Assembly: GCA_034509425.1 (NCBI GenBank)
Contig: JAVTVJ010000513.1
Span: 620,001 to 684,000, forward strand
Length of the DNA: 64,000 nucleotides
Direction of reading: 5' to 3'
From: Eopsaltria australis
Lineage: Eukaryota > Chordata > Aves > Passeriformes > Petroicidae
The notes under the pieces were generated by a model. The model was not told the origin of the DNA and did no database searches. It saw nothing but the letters and a program-made list of their open reading frames with translations. A program made the translations under genes and the position numbers. Shown here piece by piece: positions 10,658 to 21,090 of this stretch (its first letter is position 1; each line of letters starts with the position of its first letter).

Positions 10658-11245
10658 CCCAGGTTCCAGTTAGAGCAGAACACTGGAGGCAGTGATGACA
10701 GCTGGGGACAAAGAAGGCAAAGGTGTCTGTGATGCTGAGCAAAGCTGGATGTGTTTGAGGAATGCAAAGGGCCAAGGCCTGAGCCCCAGCCCCTGGCAAG
10801 GCACATCCTGTCCCTCCCTCATTGCTCAGGCCTCTTCCCGGGCCACTGCCATGTGGGCATGTGCAATGGCAAGGGCAGCACCATGGGGCGGCCCCTGCCA
10901 GGCTGCTGAGCAGGGCCAAGGAGGCAATGAGGCCCCAGCACAGCAAGGCTCACTTGTCTCCTCCTCATGCCTCACGCCCAGGGCCAGCAGCCATGGCCAA
11001 AGTGCTGCAGGAGTTGCCTCTGGCAGGGCCTTGCAGCTGCTGCCCATGCCTGTGGCCTCTGCAGCCCAGGCTGTGCTACGGTGTCCCTGCCCTGCGCCTC
11101 TGTCCCTGCAGGCTGTCCTCATGCCCTGGCTGCCCCACCTGGCTGGCCCCTTCCTTTGCTGACAGCTCTGCGTCCTGCCTGCCTCTGCCTGGCCACACAA
11201 AGCCTTGGCCTTGATATCGAAAGGGTTAATTCAATTTTTACTGTG
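10658..11245 (-). repeat. Duplicated GC-rich block D, copy 1 (inverted relative to OR2/OR3)
   Basis: Near-identical, in reverse orientation, to 26796-27365 and 43196-43765, where it lies upstream of OR2 and OR3. Long open frames cross it on both strands (for example 10692-11162 plus and 10826-11200 minus). The block is stop-poor because of its composition, and the third copy breaks one of the frames, so coding is not supported. Here the sequence that should follow toward an OR is replaced by the ERV-L-like 5' LTR. Confidence 0.8.
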
Positions 11246-11585
11246 TCTGTGAACTTTTAGCAGAGAAACAAGGCATGCAGGGGCTCTTTCCCAGCAGGGA
11301 TGGCTTGAAGAGGAGATCTGGCTCAAGGGTGCTGTTATAGAACAAACAAGGACTGAATCTGAGAACTTGGGGTGGTTTTTATGGAAATGGGAAAAATTGT
11401 AATACGCATGTAGGGACTGTGTATAAGCAACACACTTGTAGAATCACGTGTCAATGTTACGTTAGGAGTTTTCCATGTTGGACCTCAAGCATGAGTCTCT
11501 TGCTGGCCTCTTTAACACCAAATTAGTGTTAAGGAGTCTTATTCTGGTATTTTGGAGATGTGGTTAAAGCAGGGTCGCATGGAAC
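11246..11585 (+). repeat. LTR-like block G, copy 1
   Basis: Matches 26456-26795 and 42846-43195 in reverse orientation. Landmarks are AAGGGTTAATTCAATTTTTAC, a GTATAAGCAACACACTTG word and the end GTTAAGGAGTCTTATTCTGG next to the minisatellite. The promoter-to-end layout suggests an old LTR, but termini are not clear. No gene is present. Confidence 0.5.
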
Positions 11586-11949
11586 TAAGGAGTCAACTGT
11601 GACACTGGAACCTCATGGAACAAAGGGTCCGTTGTGGCACAGCAGAACCTGATGGAACCATGGAGACCATTGTGACACTGTGGGGCTGCATGGAACCTAA
11701 ATCCAGTTTAACACAGTGGGGCCACATGGAGCCAAGGGGCCATTGTGACACTGTGGATCCAAGGAGACCATTGTGACATGGAGAAACCTCATGGAACCAA
11801 AAGTACATTGTGACAGAGAAAGGCTTCCTGGAACCAAGGGTCCATTGTGGCTCAGCGAGGCCTTGTTGGAACAATGGAACCATTGTTGACAGTACGGAAA
11901 TTCATGGAATCAAGGGGCCATTGTGACACAACAGGGCTTGCTGGAACTG
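11586..11949. repeat. 37-38 bp minisatellite array, forward orientation
   Basis: Tandem degenerate units with the core words CCATTGTGACACTG, GGGGCC and TCATGGAACCAAGG. Full units are 37-38 bp, and some shorter ones of about 30 bp lack the middle word. Forward orientation here means the GTGACAC word is on the plus strand. Confidence 0.9.
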
Positions 11950-12458
11950 ATGCCTCTTTGGTTTTTGCCTTTTTTCCTTTTATATGTTGTCTGTATTCTT
12001 ATCACATATATTTGTAGCTTTGTAGCCAATTATATTAGTGGCTACTTTCCCCTGTAATTTTCCCTGGCCTTTCCCCCTGCAGAAAGACAAAACAAATTCC
12101 AGAGCTCCAAGTCCCAGAGGGTACAGGGCCCCAGTGCTATCTTGGTACTTCCTGGGAGCCAAGACTGAGAACAACTCGAGATACATTTTCATGGACAGAG
12201 CACAGCCAGTGCTGAGGGGAGAACTTGAGAGAAGGGGCTTGACCTGGGGAGGAATTGCATCACCCCTTGTCCTCCTTACTGGCACTTTTGTCAACAATGC
12301 TGATTTACTGAACTTAAAAAAATTGCATTCATCTCCTGTGGGTGGGCTTTTGTGAACATCTTTCCATAACTGCCCCTTGCAGGCATTCAAATAAAGATCC
12401 ACCTTTATATTACCTCCTCACTGAAATTATCTTGAGTTTCATTTCCCGGTTGAGAAGA
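11950..12458 (+). repeat. LTR-like insertion inside the minisatellite
   Basis: About 510 bp of unrelated sequence starting TGATGCCTC, interrupting the 37-bp array. It carries AATAAA near 12391 followed by a T-rich, R/U5-like tail. Minisatellite units resume immediately after. A target duplication is not seen and the right end is uncertain. Confidence 0.5.
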
Positions 12459-14265
12459 GTCCATTGTGACAAGGCAGATCCAAGGAGTCCATGGTGACAC
12501 TGTGGAACCTCATGGAACCAAGGGGCCATTGTGACACAGCAAGGCCTTGTGGAACCAAGGGGCCATTGTGACACTACAGAACCCATGGAACCAAGGGTCC
12601 TTTGTGACAGTGTGGAGACACATGGAAACAATGGTCATTGTCATACTGCAGATCCAATGAGACCACGGTGACACTACAGCCCCTCCTGGAACCATTGGTC
12701 CACTGTGACACTGCAGGGCCACACAGAAGCAAGGAGTCCATTGTGACACTGGAGAACCTCACGGAATCAAGATGACCATGTTGTACTAGGGGTACAAAGG
12801 GTCCATGGTGACACTGCAGAACCAAGGAGAGCGTTGTTGACAGAATGAAAGCTCATGGGACCAGAAGCCCATTGTGACACAGCAAGGCCTCATGGAAGCA
12901 AGGGGCCATTGTGACACTGTGTGGCCTCATGGGACCATGAACCATTGTGACACAGTGGGACCACAAAGAACCAAGGGGCCATTGTGACACTGTGGATCCA
13001 AGGAGATCATTGGGACACTGAGAAACCTCATAGAACAAAGGGTCTGTTGTCCACTGTGGGGCCCTGTGAAACCAGGGGGACCACAGTGTCATTGTAGGGC
13101 CTCATGGAACAATGGAGACTATTAGGACACTTTGGGAGCCACTGGAGCCATGGGGCCATTGTGACACTTTGGGGCCTCATTTAACCAAGGGGCCATTGTA
13201 GCCCAGCAGGGCCTCATGGAATCAAGGGGACCACAGTGACAGTGAGGGGCTCTGTGGGACAAAGGGTCCATTCTGACACCGTGAAACCAAGGAGGCCATT
13301 GTTACACCACAGGACATGATGGAACCAAGGAGGCCATTGTGAGCCAGTGGGGCCCCATGGAACCATAGAGGTCATTATGACCCTGTGAGGCCTCGTTGGA
13401 CCAAAGGACCATTGTGGCACTGCAGGGTCTCATGGAACCAAGGGCACAATTGTGACACTCTGGGATTCCAAGGAACCAAGGGGACATTCTTACACTGCAG
13501 AACCAAGGGTCCATTGTGACACTGAAAGGCCCTATGGAATCATGGAGACTGCTGTGACACTACAGGCCTCATTGAACCAAGGGGCCATTGTGACACCATG
13601 GGGGCCTTGCTGGGCCAAGGGGCAATTGTGGCACTGTGTGGCACCATTGAACCAAGGAGACCATGGTGACACTGCAGGGCCCCATGGATCTAAGGATTCA
13701 TGTAACAGTGCAGGACCCCATGGAACCAAAGGTCCATTGTGACATTGTGGGGCTTCATGGAATCCTGGAGACCATTATGACACTTTGAGGCCTCTTTGAA
13801 TCAAGGGGCTCTGCAGGACCTTGTGGTACCAAGGAGACCCTTCTGACATTGTGGATCCCCATGGAACCAAGGGTCCATTGTGATACTGCGGTGCAAAGGA
13901 GACCGCTGTGACACTGCAAGGACTCATAGAAGCAAGGGACCATTGTGACACTGCTGGGTCTTGTGCAGCCCAGGGGCCATTGTGATCCTGGGGAGCCCAA
14001 TAGAACCAAGGGCCCATTGTGACACTGCAGGACTATGCAGAATCATGGAGATCAATGGGACACTCTGCAACCTCATGGAAGCAAGGGATCCATTGTGACA
14101 CTGCTGGGCCTTGTGCAGCCCAGGGCCATTGTGATCTTGAGGAGCCCAATAGAACCAAGGGGCCATAGGGACACTGCAGGACTATGCAGAATCATGGAGA
14201 TCATTGGGACACTCTGCAACCTCATGGAAGCAAGGGACCATTGTGTCATCACATGATCCCATGAA
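12459..14265. repeat. 37-38 bp minisatellite array, forward orientation
   Basis: About 1.8 kb of the same unit as at 11586. GTGACAC words recur at 37-38 bp steps, for example near 13515, 13552, 13589, 13627 and 13665. Around 13930-14240 a 160-bp higher-order segment is duplicated, since the words GCAGGACTATGCAGAATCAT occur twice. All frames are stop-poor on both strands. Confidence 0.92.
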
Positions 14266-14552
14266 TCCAAGGGAACAGGAAGCAGGTCTGGTTGTCTTGG
14301 CCTGATTGGTCCAACTGACCTTGGCATGTCAAGGGTCTCTTCCCCTGTGCCCCTGAAACACTGGGGCTCTGGGCTTTCTTTCAAATGGAAAAGAACTGTC
14401 CTTCTCCTCTAGGTGCCCATGGCCGAAATGGGATTGTGCCTCCAAATTTCCCAATATCCAGGGATTGCACCTAGACCAAAGCTGCCATTACCAACAAGTC
14501 CGGCTGCCCTTGGCTTCCTGAGAGCCGGCTCTCACCTGCCTTCAAACACTGC
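14266..14552 (+). repeat. ~185 bp satellite, about 1.5 units
   Basis: Same family as 22966-24920. Landmarks are CCCCTGAAACACTGGGGCTC, GAACTGTCCTTCTCCTC and GCTGCCATTACCAACAAGTC. The junction with the minisatellite at 14265 and the first unit are mirrored at 25150-25470 in reverse orientation. Confidence 0.8.
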
Positions 14553-14687
14553 TTTGAATTGGCTGGCATATCTATCAATACTCAAAACTAGCTGGTTTCT
14601 GGTTCTGTCTCCCAGGAAGGAAGCTGTGCCACTTCCTGTAGAATAGGTCACCTCTGAGACTGACTCTTCCTGGGCAATCCCAGGACA
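14553..14687 (-). repeat. Fragment of LTR family B
   Basis: Matches the right-hand ~140 bp of the complete solo LTR at 16383-18018, including a TATCAAT-like word, CAGGAAGGAAG and the terminal CCAGGACA. It is more diverged than expected for a recent copy and lacks the rest of the LTR. Confidence 0.65.
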
Positions 14688-14694
14688 CTGCCCT

Positions 14695-14828
14695 TCTTCA
14701 CCTCATGGCCAGTCCCCCTTGTCCTGTCCCTCCAGGCCTTTGTCCACAGTCCCCCTCCAGCTCTCTCGGAGCCCCTTTAGGCACTGGAAGGGTCTCCAAT
14801 GTCTCCCTGGAGCCTTCTCTCCCCCAGG
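14695..14828 (-). mobile_element. CR1 fragment, antisense
   Basis: Plus-strand words CCCCTTGTCCTGTCCCTCCA and GGAGCCTTCTCTCCCCCAGG are the reverse complement of the late ORF2 region of CR1, just upstream of the 3' UTR. It is truncated on both sides. Confidence 0.65.
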
Positions 14829-15417
14829 CTGGACAGCTGCAAATGTCCCTTGTGACACTGCAGGGGTTCATGTAACCAAGGGTCCATTGTGATACTGCAG
14901 AACAAAGGAGACCATTGGGACATTCCAGGGCCCCACAGAACCAAAGAGACCATTGTGACACTCTGGGACTCCATAGAACCAAGGGGCCATTGTGACACTT
15001 CAGGGCCTCATGGAACCATGGACACCATTATGACACTTCAGGGCCTTGTGAAGGCAAGGGGATCATTGTGACACTGTGGGGTCTTGTATAAGCAAGGGCC
15101 AGTGTGGCACTGCAGGGCCTCAAGGAACCAAGGGCCATTTTAAAACTGCAGAGCCAAGCAGACCATGTGGGGCCTTATTGAACTGATGAGAATATTGTGA
15201 GACAGTGAGACATTATAGAAACAAGGATCCCTTGTGACACTTTGGGGTCTTATGTAACCAGGAGTCCAATTGTGACACTGCAGAGTCAAGGAGATCATTG
15301 TGACACTACAGGGCCTCATGGAACCAAGGGCCATTGTGTCACTTTGGGGCCCTATGGACCCAAGGCAACCATTGTGACACTCTGGGGCATCATGGAACCA
15401 AGGAATCATTGTGACAC
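14829..15417. repeat. 37-38 bp minisatellite array, forward orientation
   Basis: Same family as 11586. Its right end, next to the family A LTR, is mirrored at 40490 onward in reverse orientation, so this junction predates the inverted duplication. Confidence 0.9.
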
Positions 15418-15892
15418 TGTTACCAAACATCAGTAAAAATAAAACAAACTGCTTGACCCCAAGGGAGCATTAAGAAGCAGCATTCTTTATTCAGCCAGAT
15501 GCACAAGGGGACAGCTCCTCCCAAAGCTGTGCATGCTGAGTACAGCAAGGTTCCTGTTTACAGACTGGATTTAATACAAATATTCAGTGATCATCTCAGA
15601 ATAAACATACATTTGATAACTATTTCCTTGAAATAATTAACATATTTTCCCTTCCCTTCACGGATGTGTTCTTCTGTCCTGGGGGTCTCCTTGGTGATCC
15701 CTGGTGGTTGGTGATGCCAGAGTCACACCCGACTGCCTGGTGAAATGGTAAAAGTTGGTACAACTGGAGTTGGTCGCTTTCCAATTCTCCTTCACACACA
15801 TCAGCCATTGTGCAGTTCCATGGGCCAGTGGGATGTGAAGAACAAGCATTGTGTGAGCTCACCATGAGGAGATGGTTTTTCATCTCGTAACA
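15418..15892 (-). repeat. Solo LTR, family A, copy 2
   Basis: 475 bp with inverted termini: TGTTAC at 15418 and GTAACA ending at 15892. The minus strand has GAATAAAGAATGCTGC near the 3' part. The same LTR at the mirrored position is 40019-40489. No target duplication is recognised. Confidence 0.72.
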
Positions 15893-16382
15893 TGCCCCCC
15901 TTTAAGGCTTGTGAAGTTTCTTGTCTCTTCAAGCCTTCCTAAGCCTCACATCAGAGTCTGCTGGAATTCAATCCCCCTCCCCATCCCACAGCAGCCCTGC
16001 ATTTCCCTCCTCCAGCCTTGCTCTCCAGCACAGCCATGGAGGCTCTTTGGCCTCTTGACTTTCCCTGCAGCCACCAAGGCCAGCTGAGCTCTGCCTTTGC
16101 CACAGCCAGCCCTGCCCAGCAATTCCTTGTCTGTTCCAGGCCCAGGGGCCGTCCCAAAACTGGGGCAGCCAGAGCACTCTGCCCGTTTCTGTACATTCAT
16201 GGATGGATCCTCAGCAACTTGGGGGATGATGAATTTTACTTTTCGAGAGCCTTATTGTTTCTTGAGCTCATCAGTTGAGAAATTCATTGACAAAAGATCA
16301 TAACATTTGTTCAAAACACCCAAACAAGACAAGCCCATGGGAATAATTCCAGTCTTCAATTCTTCTGTGGTTAATTAGACAG
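15893..16382 (+). repeat. Duplicated block E, copy 2, left part
   Basis: Mirrors 39540-40018 and matches 50130-50410. It contains a GC-rich piece (AGCACAGCCATGGAGGCTC), then AT-rich sequence up to TTAATTAGACAG. The block is split by the LTR at 16383 and resumes at 18019. No gene is recognised; reading frames in the GC-rich part are composition-driven. Confidence 0.75.
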
Positions 16383-18018
16383 TGTCGTGGTTTTAGTTTG
16401 CTTATTCAGGTTTGTGGCTAAATGCTAGCACACTTACCTAAATTTACTTGATTGCTTGTTGTGAGATAAGGATTAGGAGTAGGCAAAGCAGGCTCAAACT
16501 TTATAAAGTACAAAGAAGTTTTATTAATATATCTAAGACAAAGGGAAAAAAGAAAAAAAAACTCAAGAAACAAAACTAGAACAAACTCCCCAGACCACCC
16601 CTCCTTCCCCACCTCTCCATTTCATTCTCTCTGACAACATACAAAAGACAACACTTTGACCTCCAGTCAGTTTACCACCTCAGAAACAGCTCTTGTTCTA
16701 GTTCATTCAGGGAGAGAAGTTTCTTTTGCTTACACTATGGATCTTCTGTAAGAAAAATACAGTTTTTATGGGTCTTCTGCCTCACCATTAACCGCCGCCC
16801 GGAGTAAAGTCCAGCTTAATGGTGGATCTCTCCCACACCAGTAGCCTTCCCACAGCCACTATGGTGGGTTATGAACAGTCCACAGGGTACCTGTTTTAAG
16901 GATGCCCAGTTCAATTGCAGCAACAAAGAAAATCCCTTCTTCTGTGCTTAGCAACACAGGTTCTCTTGACAACTCAGGTTCTCTAGCATTCTCCCCGGGA
17001 CCAGGGCTCTGGATCACAGCCTCTCCTCTCTCTTGGTTCTAGTTTCTCATCAGGCTGTACTTTTTCAACACTTACTTGTCTGTACTTAGGTATTTCAGTT
17101 CATTGGCTGCAATAAGAACCTCACATCCCCCTTTGGACTATATCTTCATATATTACAGAGAATTTATTAGCTCAGTCCCCAACCATGGTTCTCAAAAAGA
17201 GTTTTCAGCTTCACTCTTGAAGCAACTTCCCATGCACCTCCCTCTAGGTATCAGTTCTGCTTTCTTCACTGACTGTAAAGTCTCTGCGCTGCACTATGTA
17301 GATGTCCTCACTCGTTCCTCTCTCTGCGAGGAAGGATGGATGTCTGTGAGTTTAGTCCAGGCATGGAGAGAGTTAATTTCTGTCTCTCTCTCTCCGGCAG
17401 TGTGAGGATCACGTGCTCTTTGCCGGGCTGCTTGAACAGGTCCGAGCTGAATGCCAGACGCTCTCAGAGTCTCTGCTTGGCTCGGCCAAGCTGGCTCGGC
17501 CTGCTGGGGCCATCTAGGCCTGGGGTGACGGGGCAGGGCCTGGCCCGAGCTGGATGGAGTCCGGCCTGGTCCTTGCCTGGCCCGGAGCAGGGGCCTGGCT
17601 CTCCCTCTGGTGTAGCTGGCACACCGGCTGAGCTGTATCTGCTGAAGATTCCAGCCGTTCCTCCCCCATGCCCGGCTGCAGCGGCACGGCTGCCATAAAA
17701 CCTCCCTTCCCCCCCACCATCCCTCCTTCGGAAGGAGGTGGGGGGGGGGGGGGCCTTACCAGTGAGAGAAGCAGGAGCTGCTCCTCTCTACACAGCAGCA
17801 GCAGGTCCAAAGAGGAAGAGCGTCAGAGAGTCTCTGCTTATATATAGTTTTTTCCTTGAAGGCGGAGCAACTTTTTAATTGGTTTACCTACCTATCAATT
17901 CTTAAAACTACCTGATTATTGGCTCTCTCTCTCGCAGGAAGGAAGTTGTATTTCTTCCTGCATTCCTGCAGCCCAGATCACTTCCTAGATTTTGACCCCT
18001 CTGGCCTAACCCAGGACA
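16383..18018 (-). repeat. Complete solo LTR, family B, with GACAG target duplication
   Basis: 1636 bp, TGTCGTGG at the left end and CCAGGACA at the right end (TGTC/GACA inverted termini), flanked by GACAG at 16378-16382 and 18019-18023. The uninterrupted site exists in the mirrored copy (near 39515) and in the third copy (near 50415), which proves an insertion. On the minus strand a CCAAT word (near 17880) and a TATATATAA box (17838-17847) lie about 150 bp inside the start. The only clear AATAAAA is near 16519-16525, some 1.3 kb later. The middle is GC-rich with a G run near 17740-17755. Confidence 0.9.
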
Positions 18019-18779
18019 GACAGATTTCAGAAGTATACTCAAAGTAGATATACAATATTGAAAACAATGCAGAGAGAATTGTTTTGTCCTTGTTAGTGTT
18101 CTTTTCCTGTTTATAGATTGATATCACCAATCTCCTTTTGATATTGATCCTGAACCCCTCCTAATGCAGCTGGAAAAGACATGAAAATCAAGACCCTTAA
18201 TGGCTGACAGTCAATCAGATTTTGTCCCTACCCCCTCCCCACCATTTCCCTCATCCAAGCCCTGGCACTCAGAGCAGCCTTGTGCAAATCTGAGCTTCCT
18301 CCACTCCAGGCTGTGCCTGCAGCTTTCAGCTCCTTGGCACCACCTCCCACCTGCTTTCCTTGCAGAAGGAGCTGCCCGAGACACACAGGGATGTTCATTT
18401 CTTGTCAGCAAACAAAACCAAGGCAAGGCACAGCTCCATAAAAAGCAAAAGTCATTCCTCTGCTGGATATTAAATCCACTTTCCACAGCAGACAGTCTCA
18501 CACCAATGGAAAACACGTTCTGTGCCCAGCACTGATCCCAGGATTCCCCTCAAACCCTCCCTGCCTGAATTCTGTCCAGATTTTCTCTTTGCACACACGA
18601 GTCACACGCTGGAGTCACGAACTCACTCCATGCCCAGAGGGAGGAAAAGAGAGAAAGTGGCTGAAGAGCTCTCTTGTGCAGAGCTACAGCTGCACTAATC
18701 CCAATATTCTGGGCTCACAGGAACTTGATCCAACAGCCTCTGCAGCATCTGTTCCCTGGGTCAAAATCTGCCTGCATGG
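18019..18779 (+). repeat. Duplicated block E, copy 2, right part
   Basis: Continuation of the block after the LTR insertion. Mirrored at 38780-39515 and present again at 50411-51017. It contains AT-rich sequence, then GC-rich sequence with words such as CAGCTTTCAGCTCCTTGGCA. An ORF of about 100 codons on either strand persists between copies but also fits plain recent duplication. Confidence 0.7.
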
Positions 18780-19010
18780 CCAGGCCCAGGGAGTGCTGGG
18801 GAATGGAGTCACATCCAGGGCTGTCCCCAGGGCTCAGGATTGGGGCCAGCTCAGTTCAATCTCTTTATTGCTGATCTGGATGAGGCCATCGAGGGCACCC
18901 TCAGTCAGTTGCCAGGTGAGGCCAAGCTGGGTGGGAGTGTGGCTGTGCTGGAGGGCAGGAAGCTCTGCAGAGGGATCTGCACAGGCTGGAGCAGGGGGAG
19001 AAGCCACAGG
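18780..19010 (+). mobile_element. CR1 RT fragment, sense orientation
   Basis: One frame reads an [11 protein letters not shown] segment, then AKLGG-V-VLEGRK and L-R-I, the CR1 segment after the RT catalytic box. The mirrored copy lies at 38540-38760 on the minus strand. It is short and mutated. Confidence 0.65.
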
Positions 19011-19391
19011 TGATGAACTGACCATAACCCCCATTCCCTGTCTCCCTACTCTGCCAGGGTAGGAGGTAGAGCTGGAAGGATGGACAGGTGGGGGGAAAGG
19101 CATTTTTAAGGGCTTCTTATCCTGCTCTGAGTTTGTTAGCAAGAAATGCATTTCCTACCTCTAAGCTGAGCCTGTTTTGGCCATGACAGGATTTGCTGAG
19201 TGATCTCACCCAGTCCTTATCTCAACCCATGAACCCTTTCTTAAATTTTCTCTCTTCTGTCCACCTGCAGAGGGCAGTGAGTGAGTGAGTGGCTCTCGTG
19301 AGTGCCTGGCATCTGGCCTGGGCCAGCCCCCGACACCTTGGTACCACAGGGTCACAGTGGACCCTTGGTTCTATGGGGTCTCATTGGTTCC
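19011..19391. other. Unannotated flank ending in minisatellite
   Basis: Mirrors 38160-38540. No gene is recognised. The last 50 bases (from about 19340) are reverse-orientation 37-bp minisatellite, interrupted at 19392 by an LTR. Confidence 0.5.
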
Positions 19392-20282
19392 TGTTGAAGG
19401 TTGGTTCTAGTTCTTTTCCTCAGGAATTTTTTCTCCCATGGGTTGCTAAGACACAAATGACTGGGTACTTAAGAGAAACAAAGCACAAGGGTAGAGCCTT
19501 TCTCCTTGGCAGGGTGGGGCAAAATTGCCCCTCATGGAAGCAGAGCCTGGTAATGCGAGATTTGGAGAGACTGAAAAGCAAGGGCAGAGGGAGGTCACGC
19601 CCTCTTGCTCAGGACCCTCGGAGCTGGACGGTCAGAGCTGCTGTCTGCTGAACCCACGGCCCCTGAGAAGCCAGCGCGGAGCTGCCGGTCTGTCTGCTGT
19701 GAGTCTCTGCCCTCTGCCCCATCCGGAGCCGACCTGCCTGCCACCAGCCCGCTCTGAGTTTTCTCCGCTACATTGTAGCGGGGTTTTCCCTGCACGTGGA
19801 GACCCCTTACCGTCCCAGCTCCCTGTGTCCGGGGATCCTGCTGTGGCACCAACACCAGCTGCCCCTCCCGAGGGTCTGTGGAGCAAGGGCTCTCCTCCAT
19901 CCCTCCCTGCTTCGGGCAGTCGCCATTCGCCGTGTGCTACCTGAGCTCACGCCGGAGCGCCCCTGCAGGCACCGGGGAATCACCGCACCCAGAGCGCCCC
20001 TGCAGGCTGTGACTGGAACTGCACCAAAGGGAAAGGTGCCTGAAGCCGAGCAGGCTGCCACTGGGTTTCTGGTTCTGTTTGTTGGTTAACGTTATAGTTG
20101 TTGTTATCTGTTATCCTTGTTTTAGATAGTAGTAAAGAACTGTTATTCCTATTCCCATATCTTTGCCTGAGAGCCTCTTGATTTCAAATTTATAATAATT
20201 CGGAGGGAGAGGGGTTACAGTTTCCCATTCCAAAAGAAGCTCCTGCCTTCCTTAACAGACACCTGTCCTTCAAACCAGGACA
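19392..20282 (+). repeat. Complete solo LTR, family C, with GTTCC target duplication
   Basis: 891 bp from TGTTGAAGG to CCAGGACA, flanked by GTTCC at 19387-19391 and 20283-20287. The mirrored copy near 38150 reads straight through the site. The plus-strand layout, with an AGTAAA polyadenylation-like word near 20130 and a CTTTGCCTGAGAGCCTCTTG stretch, fits an avian ERV-L-type LTR. The element inserted into a minisatellite unit. Confidence 0.9.
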
Positions 20283-21090
20283 GTTCCATGAGGCCCTACA
20301 GGGCCCCTTGATTCAACAAGGCCTGGGAGTTTCCCAGTGGTCTCCAGGATTCCATGAGGCCCTGCAATGTCAGAATGGACCTTTGGTTCCATGAGGGCCC
20401 TCAGTGTCACATTGGGCTCTTTTGGTTCCTCAGTGTCACAATGGCCCCTCAGTTCCATGTGTCCCACACTGTTACATGAATCCTCAGTTCCATGGGGTCC
20501 TGTAGTGTCACAATGCCCTCCTTGGTTCCATGGTGCCACAGGTGCCACAATTCCCATGGTACCACAACTGCCCCTTGGTCCCACGAGGCCCCACAGTGTC
20601 ACAATGGCCCCTTGGTTCCATGAGACCTTGTAGTGTCACAATGGTCTCCATGACTCCACAAGGCTCTGCAGTGTCACATGGAGGTTGATTGGTTCAATGA
20701 GGCTCCACAATGTCACCATGGCTCCATGGGGGTGGTTCCATGGAGCCCCACTATGGTTACCTTGGTTTCACAAGGCCCTGCAGTGCCACAATGGCCCTTT
20801 GGTGCCATCAGGCCTCAAAGTGACAAAATGCTCTCCATGGCTTCATGAGTGCCCCCTGTGTCACAACAGACTCTTGGTTCTCTCGGGTTCTTCAGTGTCA
20901 CAAGGGCCCCTTGGTCCCATGAGGTTTGGCAGAGTCACAATTCACTCCTTGGTTCCATGAGGCCCTGCTGTGTCACAGTGCCCATGGTTCCATGAGTTTC
21001 CATGGTGTCCCCAGGGTCTCCTTGGGTCCCCAGGGTCACAATGGTCTCCTTGGCACTATCCAGCCCCAATATGTCACAGGGGCTTTTTGG
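20283..21090. repeat. 37-38 bp minisatellite array, reverse orientation
   Basis: GTGTCACAATGG and CCTTGGTTCCATGAGGCCCT words recur in tandem. It mirrors 37336-38195. Reverse orientation means the GTGTCAC word is on the plus strand. Confidence 0.9.

Noticed and set aside
10692..11162. 156-codon frame conserved in copies of block D
   Set aside because: The opposite strand is equally open and equally conserved, and one copy disrupts a frame. Recent duplication explains the conservation.
16383..18018. GC-rich middle of the LTR as a CpG-island promoter of a host gene
   Set aside because: The segment lies within a proven LTR insertion and no host exon follows on either strand.
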